From contig NZ_BNEO01000001.1 of assembly GCF_014905415.1 (NCBI RefSeq), positions 1,054,001 to 1,118,000 of the forward strand: a stretch of DNA of 64,000 nt, given 5' to 3'. Position numbers and translations under genes: made by a program. Below the pieces are notes generated by a model. It had not been told where the DNA came from, ran no database searches, and was given only the letters and a program-made list of their open reading frames with translations. Positions within the stretch are counted from its first letter, which is position 1. Each line of letters opens with the position of its first letter. This DNA is from Virgibacillus salexigens (GTDB lineage Bacteria > Bacillota > Bacilli > Bacillales > Amphibacillaceae). Shown one piece after another: positions 61,461-64,000 of the stretch.

Positions 61461-62477
61461 TTAGGATTCCGTTTTTGGATGATGCTTAAACTTATGATTA
61501 AATGCTTGCTTCATTATCGATGCCTTTCCTTCGATAAAAGGCTGCCAAATACCCAATACAGGACGACTTGACAAGACAAGAACAATCAATAATGATAGTG
61601 CGGCAAGACCGATAAAGTCAATGACGCCATTAATTTCGAATAACTCTGCTTGACGGAAAAACTGGATAAAAAATCCGTGTAATAAATAAACATACAGTGT
61701 CCGAGCTCCTAATGCTGTCCACCTAAACTTCCTTGTCGGTATCCATGCTAGAACACTAATTACCATTAATCCAGCAGTTAAATAAACGAGTAATCGGGCA
61801 AGCCCCCCAAATTCGGCCAAACCTAGATCTCCATAGGATTTTGAAGCTAGCAGCCAACCTGAATTAAAGTCCGGTAAATAATAAATAGCTGCTGCAATTC
61901 CAATCATGACGATTAAGGATGCAAGCTTCACTCCTTTATTTTTCAAGAGCATCATTTGTTTTTCTGTAACCAAATATCCAATCAAGAAAAACGGGAAGAA
62001 TACGAACGTACGAGATAAGCTGAATGTGTGTCCTATTTCGCCGAAGTACCCCACAATAAGACCTAATTGAACAGCAATTACAACGCTCAATACAGGTGGA
62101 AGCTTTTTAAACCAATATAAGAGCATATGCCAACAGAATAAACTAAATAAAAACCACAATGCCCAATGTGGACTAAATAAATCCGTTTGCCACCCTGATT
62201 TTCCAATTAAATAGTAATAACCAGAGTATAAAATTTGAAAAATCACATATGGAATTAATAATTTTTTTATTAAGTTAAAGATATATTTTATATTCCCGGA
62301 TCCTTTTGCAAAAAAACCTGAGAGCAAAATAAACGCAGGCATATGGAAGGTATATATCCACATATAAAGTGTGTTAATGGTTGTAGATTGGTCTGTGAAT
62401 GGTTGAATCATATGTCCAAAGACAACCAGAACAATTAATATTACTTTCGCATTATCAAAAAAGGCGTTTCTTTCCAT
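61461..62477 (-). CDS. Acyltransferase 3 family membrane protein
   Basis: 338 residues and about ten membrane helices. Opens MERNAFFDNAKVILIVLVVF with the family GHMIQPF near 21, then the conserved FHMPAFILLSGFFAKG and an intramembrane arginine region. Such proteins O-acetylate sugars or peptidoglycan using acetyl-CoA. Lies with a sugar-nucleotide reductase-like gene, so wall or exopolysaccharide modification is likely. Substrate unknown. ATG with AAGGATG. Confidence 0.88.
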   Translation of the reverse strand: MERNAFFDNAKVILIVLVVFGHMIQPFTDQSTTINTLYMWIYTFHMPAFILLSGFFAKGSGNIKYIFNLIKKLLIPYVIFQILYSGYYYLIGKSGWQTDLFSPHWALWFLFSLFCWHMLLYWFKKLPPVLSVVIAVQLGLIVGYFGEIGHTFSLSRTFVFFPFFLIGYLVTEKQMMLLKNKGVKLASLIVMIGIAAAIYYLPDFNSGWLLASKSYGDLGLAEFGGLARLLVYLTAGLMVISVLAWIPTRKFRWTALGARTLYVYLLHGFFIQFFRQAELFEINGVIDFIGLAALSLLIVLVLSSRPVLGIWQPFIEGKASIMKQAFNHKFKHHPKTES

Positions 62478-62670
62478 CCATGCTCATCCTTTTTTAAATG
62501 AAATCATTCAATTAAATAAAATTATTGTGCACTATCCACTTTACCCTTTTTTTATGAGAAGTATATAGGTTCATTGACGATTTCATAGACTTGTTAGAAG
62601 TTTGTAAACTAGTTGCAAAATTACCACCAAAATTACCATTTGTGTTTATGAAAAATCTGAAAACAAAAAG

Positions 62671-62691
62671 TGCCTCCATTCATAGGAGGCA
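62671..62691 (-). terminator. Terminator of ku
   Basis: 7-bp stem TGCCTCC / GGAGGCA with a seven-base loop and a following CTTTTTG in minus orientation. It starts seven bases past the ku stop. Confidence 0.8.
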
Positions 62692-62697
62692 ACCCTT

Positions 62698-63549
62698 TTA
62701 AGAACCAGTCTTTTTCTTTTTGGTTGTCTTTGTTTTTTGTTTCGGTTTCGTTGGTTGTTTAGGTTTAGGCTTATCTTGCTTGGCACGATCTAATGACGCT
62801 TGTAGTGCATCCATTAAATTTGTAGCTGCTTCAGGTGAAGGTTTATCCGCAGCTGTAGCCGTTTGGTCATCATTCTTTTTCTGCTCGATTAATTCCAGCA
62901 ATGCATTCCTGTATTCATCTTCATATTTTGTTGGGTCAAACTCACTTGTAAGTTGATCAATAAGCATTTTAGCTGTATCAAGTTCACTCTTGTCTGTTTC
63001 TACTTCATCAGGAACATTTGGAACATCTTGTACGTTTCTTACTTCATCTGGAAAATGTATCGTTTCAACTACTAGTGTATTCTTGTAAACACGAATAACG
63101 GCAAGTTGTTCTTTGGAGCGAATAATCATTTTAGCAATACCGATCTTTTTCGTATCTTTTAATGCATTACGGAGTAAACCATATGCTTTGGAACCACCTT
63201 CATTTGGTGATAAATAATAACTCTTCTCGAAATAAATTGGATCGATCTCCTCTAGTTGAACAAAATCAACGATTTCTACAGCTTTGTCTTCCTGCTCTTT
63301 TTTTAAAGCTTCCAAATCTTCTTCGTCTAGTACAACAAACTTGTTTTTTGCATATTCATAAGCCTTAACAATTTCATTATTTTCAACTGGCCGATCGCAT
63401 ACTGGACACGTCCGTTCGTATTTTATTGGCGATTGGCACTCCTTATGGAGCTGTCGTAGCTTTACATCTTTATTCTCCGTTGCAGCATGCATTTTCACTG
63501 GTATATTTACTAAGCCGAAGCTGATTGTTCCTTTCCACATTGTATGCAT
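62698..63549 (-). CDS. ku: Non-homologous end-joining protein Ku
   Basis: Binds DNA double-strand ends as a homodimer and recruits LigD. The 283-residue product has the Ku core: MWKGTISFGLVNIPVKMHAA (about 4-23), the cysteine-bearing loop CQSPIKYERTCPVCDRPV and EIVKAYEYAKNKFVVL (about 63-78). A lysine-rich tail (PKPKQPTKPKQKTKTTKKKK) can contact DNA. I use ATG 63549 with GGGAGG upstream; the longest frame adds 39 unlikely residues. Divergent from ligD, as for B. subtilis ykoV/ykoU. Spore-specific control is possible. Confidence 0.96.
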   Translation of the reverse strand: MHTMWKGTISFGLVNIPVKMHAATENKDVKLRQLHKECQSPIKYERTCPVCDRPVENNEIVKAYEYAKNKFVVLDEEDLEALKKEQEDKAVEIVDFVQLEEIDPIYFEKSYYLSPNEGGSKAYGLLRNALKDTKKIGIAKMIIRSKEQLAVIRVYKNTLVVETIHFPDEVRNVQDVPNVPDEVETDKSELDTAKMLIDQLTSEFDPTKYEDEYRNALLELIEQKKNDDQTATAADKPSPEAATNLMDALQASLDRAKQDKPKPKQPTKPKQKTKTTKKKKTGS

Positions 63550-63666
63550 GAAAAAACCTCCCTTTTTTATAGTTTGTCGGGAAAATAAAAATTTATCCCA
63601 TTGTTTAAGAACCACGTACGGAGTTAAAACTATGGGTAGCAATATCAGGAGGGAGGGAACAAACAA

Positions 63667-64000
63667 ATGATGAAACCTATTGCCAGCAAAGCTATCCCAA
63701 AAGGGAAAGAATGGCTCTATGAAGTGAAATATGATGGATTCCGCTGTACATTACAGTGGGATCAGGCGTCGATCCAATTAATAAGTAAAAACAATAAAGA
63801 TTTAACAAATAAATTCCCTGAAATTATAGCAGACTGTCGCTCACAACAAGAGGGGTTGATAAAGTACCTACCTCTTCAACTAGACGGTGAATTGGTAATA
63901 ATGAACAACAACATACAAGCAAACTTCGGTTGGGTACAAAAACGAGGAAGGATGAAAACAAAAGAAGTGATTGAAGAAGCAGCACGAAACCGACCAGCAA
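63667..64000 (+). CDS. ligD: ATP-dependent DNA ligase LigD, N-terminal part (cut by window edge)
   Basis: Only the first 111 codons are visible. MMKPIASKAIPKGKEWLYEV then the ligase nucleophile lysine in VKYDGFRC (KYDGFR, about 22-27), and LPLQLDGELVIMN. The ligase domain therefore comes first, as in Bacillus LigD (ykoU), with the polymerase domain expected further right. GGAGGGAGGG upstream. Divergent from ku; they form the two-component bacterial end-joining system. Confidence 0.93.
   Translation, partial: MMKPIASKAIPKGKEWLYEVKYDGFRCTLQWDQASIQLISKNNKDLTNKFPEIIADCRSQQEGLIKYLPLQLDGELVIMNNNIQANFGWVQKRGRMKTKEVIEEAARNRPA

Overview
The window is a low-GC Firmicutes chromosome segment. Gene content and order match the Bacillus subtilis interval running from the atp operon through ywl, prfA, rho, pyrG, fadF, argS, pbpG, ywhD, pta and hemQ to gerQ. 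Intact sporulation genes (spoIIR, spo0F, pbpG, cwlJ, gerQ), strong AGGAGG-type ribosome sites and AT-rich intergenic DNA point to a spore-forming Bacillaceae. The flavour is of the Oceanobacillus/Virgibacillus side of the family, but that genus-level guess is inference.

Layout. 1-5.4 kb: F1Fo ATP synthase operon, minus strand, cut at the left edge inside atpD. 5.8-8.0 kb: secreted Vpr-like subtilase. 8.4-15.9 kb: UDP-GlcNAc 2-epimerase, upp, glyA, ywlG, rpiB, a chemoreceptor, an enlarged ywlE-type arginine phosphatase, a frameshifted GNAT gene and mntP. 16.3-21.5 kb: ywlC, a DnaA-box cluster, ywlB, spoIIR, prmC, prfA, tdk. 21.7-31 kb: rpmE (zinc-free type), rho, glpX, murZ, a transaldolase-family gene, fbaA, spo0F, pyrG with a reiterative-transcription type leader, and rpoE. 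31-38.4 kb: fatty-acid beta-oxidation regulon (TetR regulator, two acyl-CoA dehydrogenases, hydroxyacyl-CoA dehydrogenase, thiolase, FadF electron carrier) with two matching palindromic operators. 38.9-41 kb: argS and ywiB.

41.3-52.8 kb mixes strands: pbpG, ywhD, ywgA, HD hydrolase ywfO, lipL, pta, hemQ, a previously uncalled 54-codon gene, a stress-type SDR, cwlJ-gerQ behind a SigE-like promoter, a small membrane protein, ywdK and ywdI. 53-58.7 kb: a four-gene haem-copper oxidase operon including an easily missed 40-residue membrane peptide, then a phasin-like/UbiB-kinase pair. 58.8-64 kb: a YjiH-family transporter-like protein, an IS3-family transposase relic, a sugar-nucleotide reductase-like protein, an acyltransferase-3 membrane protein, and divergent ku and ligD (NHEJ), with ligD cut by the right edge.

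The genes are mostly housekeeping. I found no CRISPR array, prophage, rRNA, tRNA or intact insertion sequence. The most interesting signals are regulatory or small: the DnaA-box cluster, the pyrG leader, the fatty-acid operators, three very small genes, a stem-loop between atpE and atpF, zinc-free L31 at the standard rpmE locus, and an insertion in the YwlE phosphatase. Start codons were moved from the longest possible ORF wherever a clear ribosome site indicated it.
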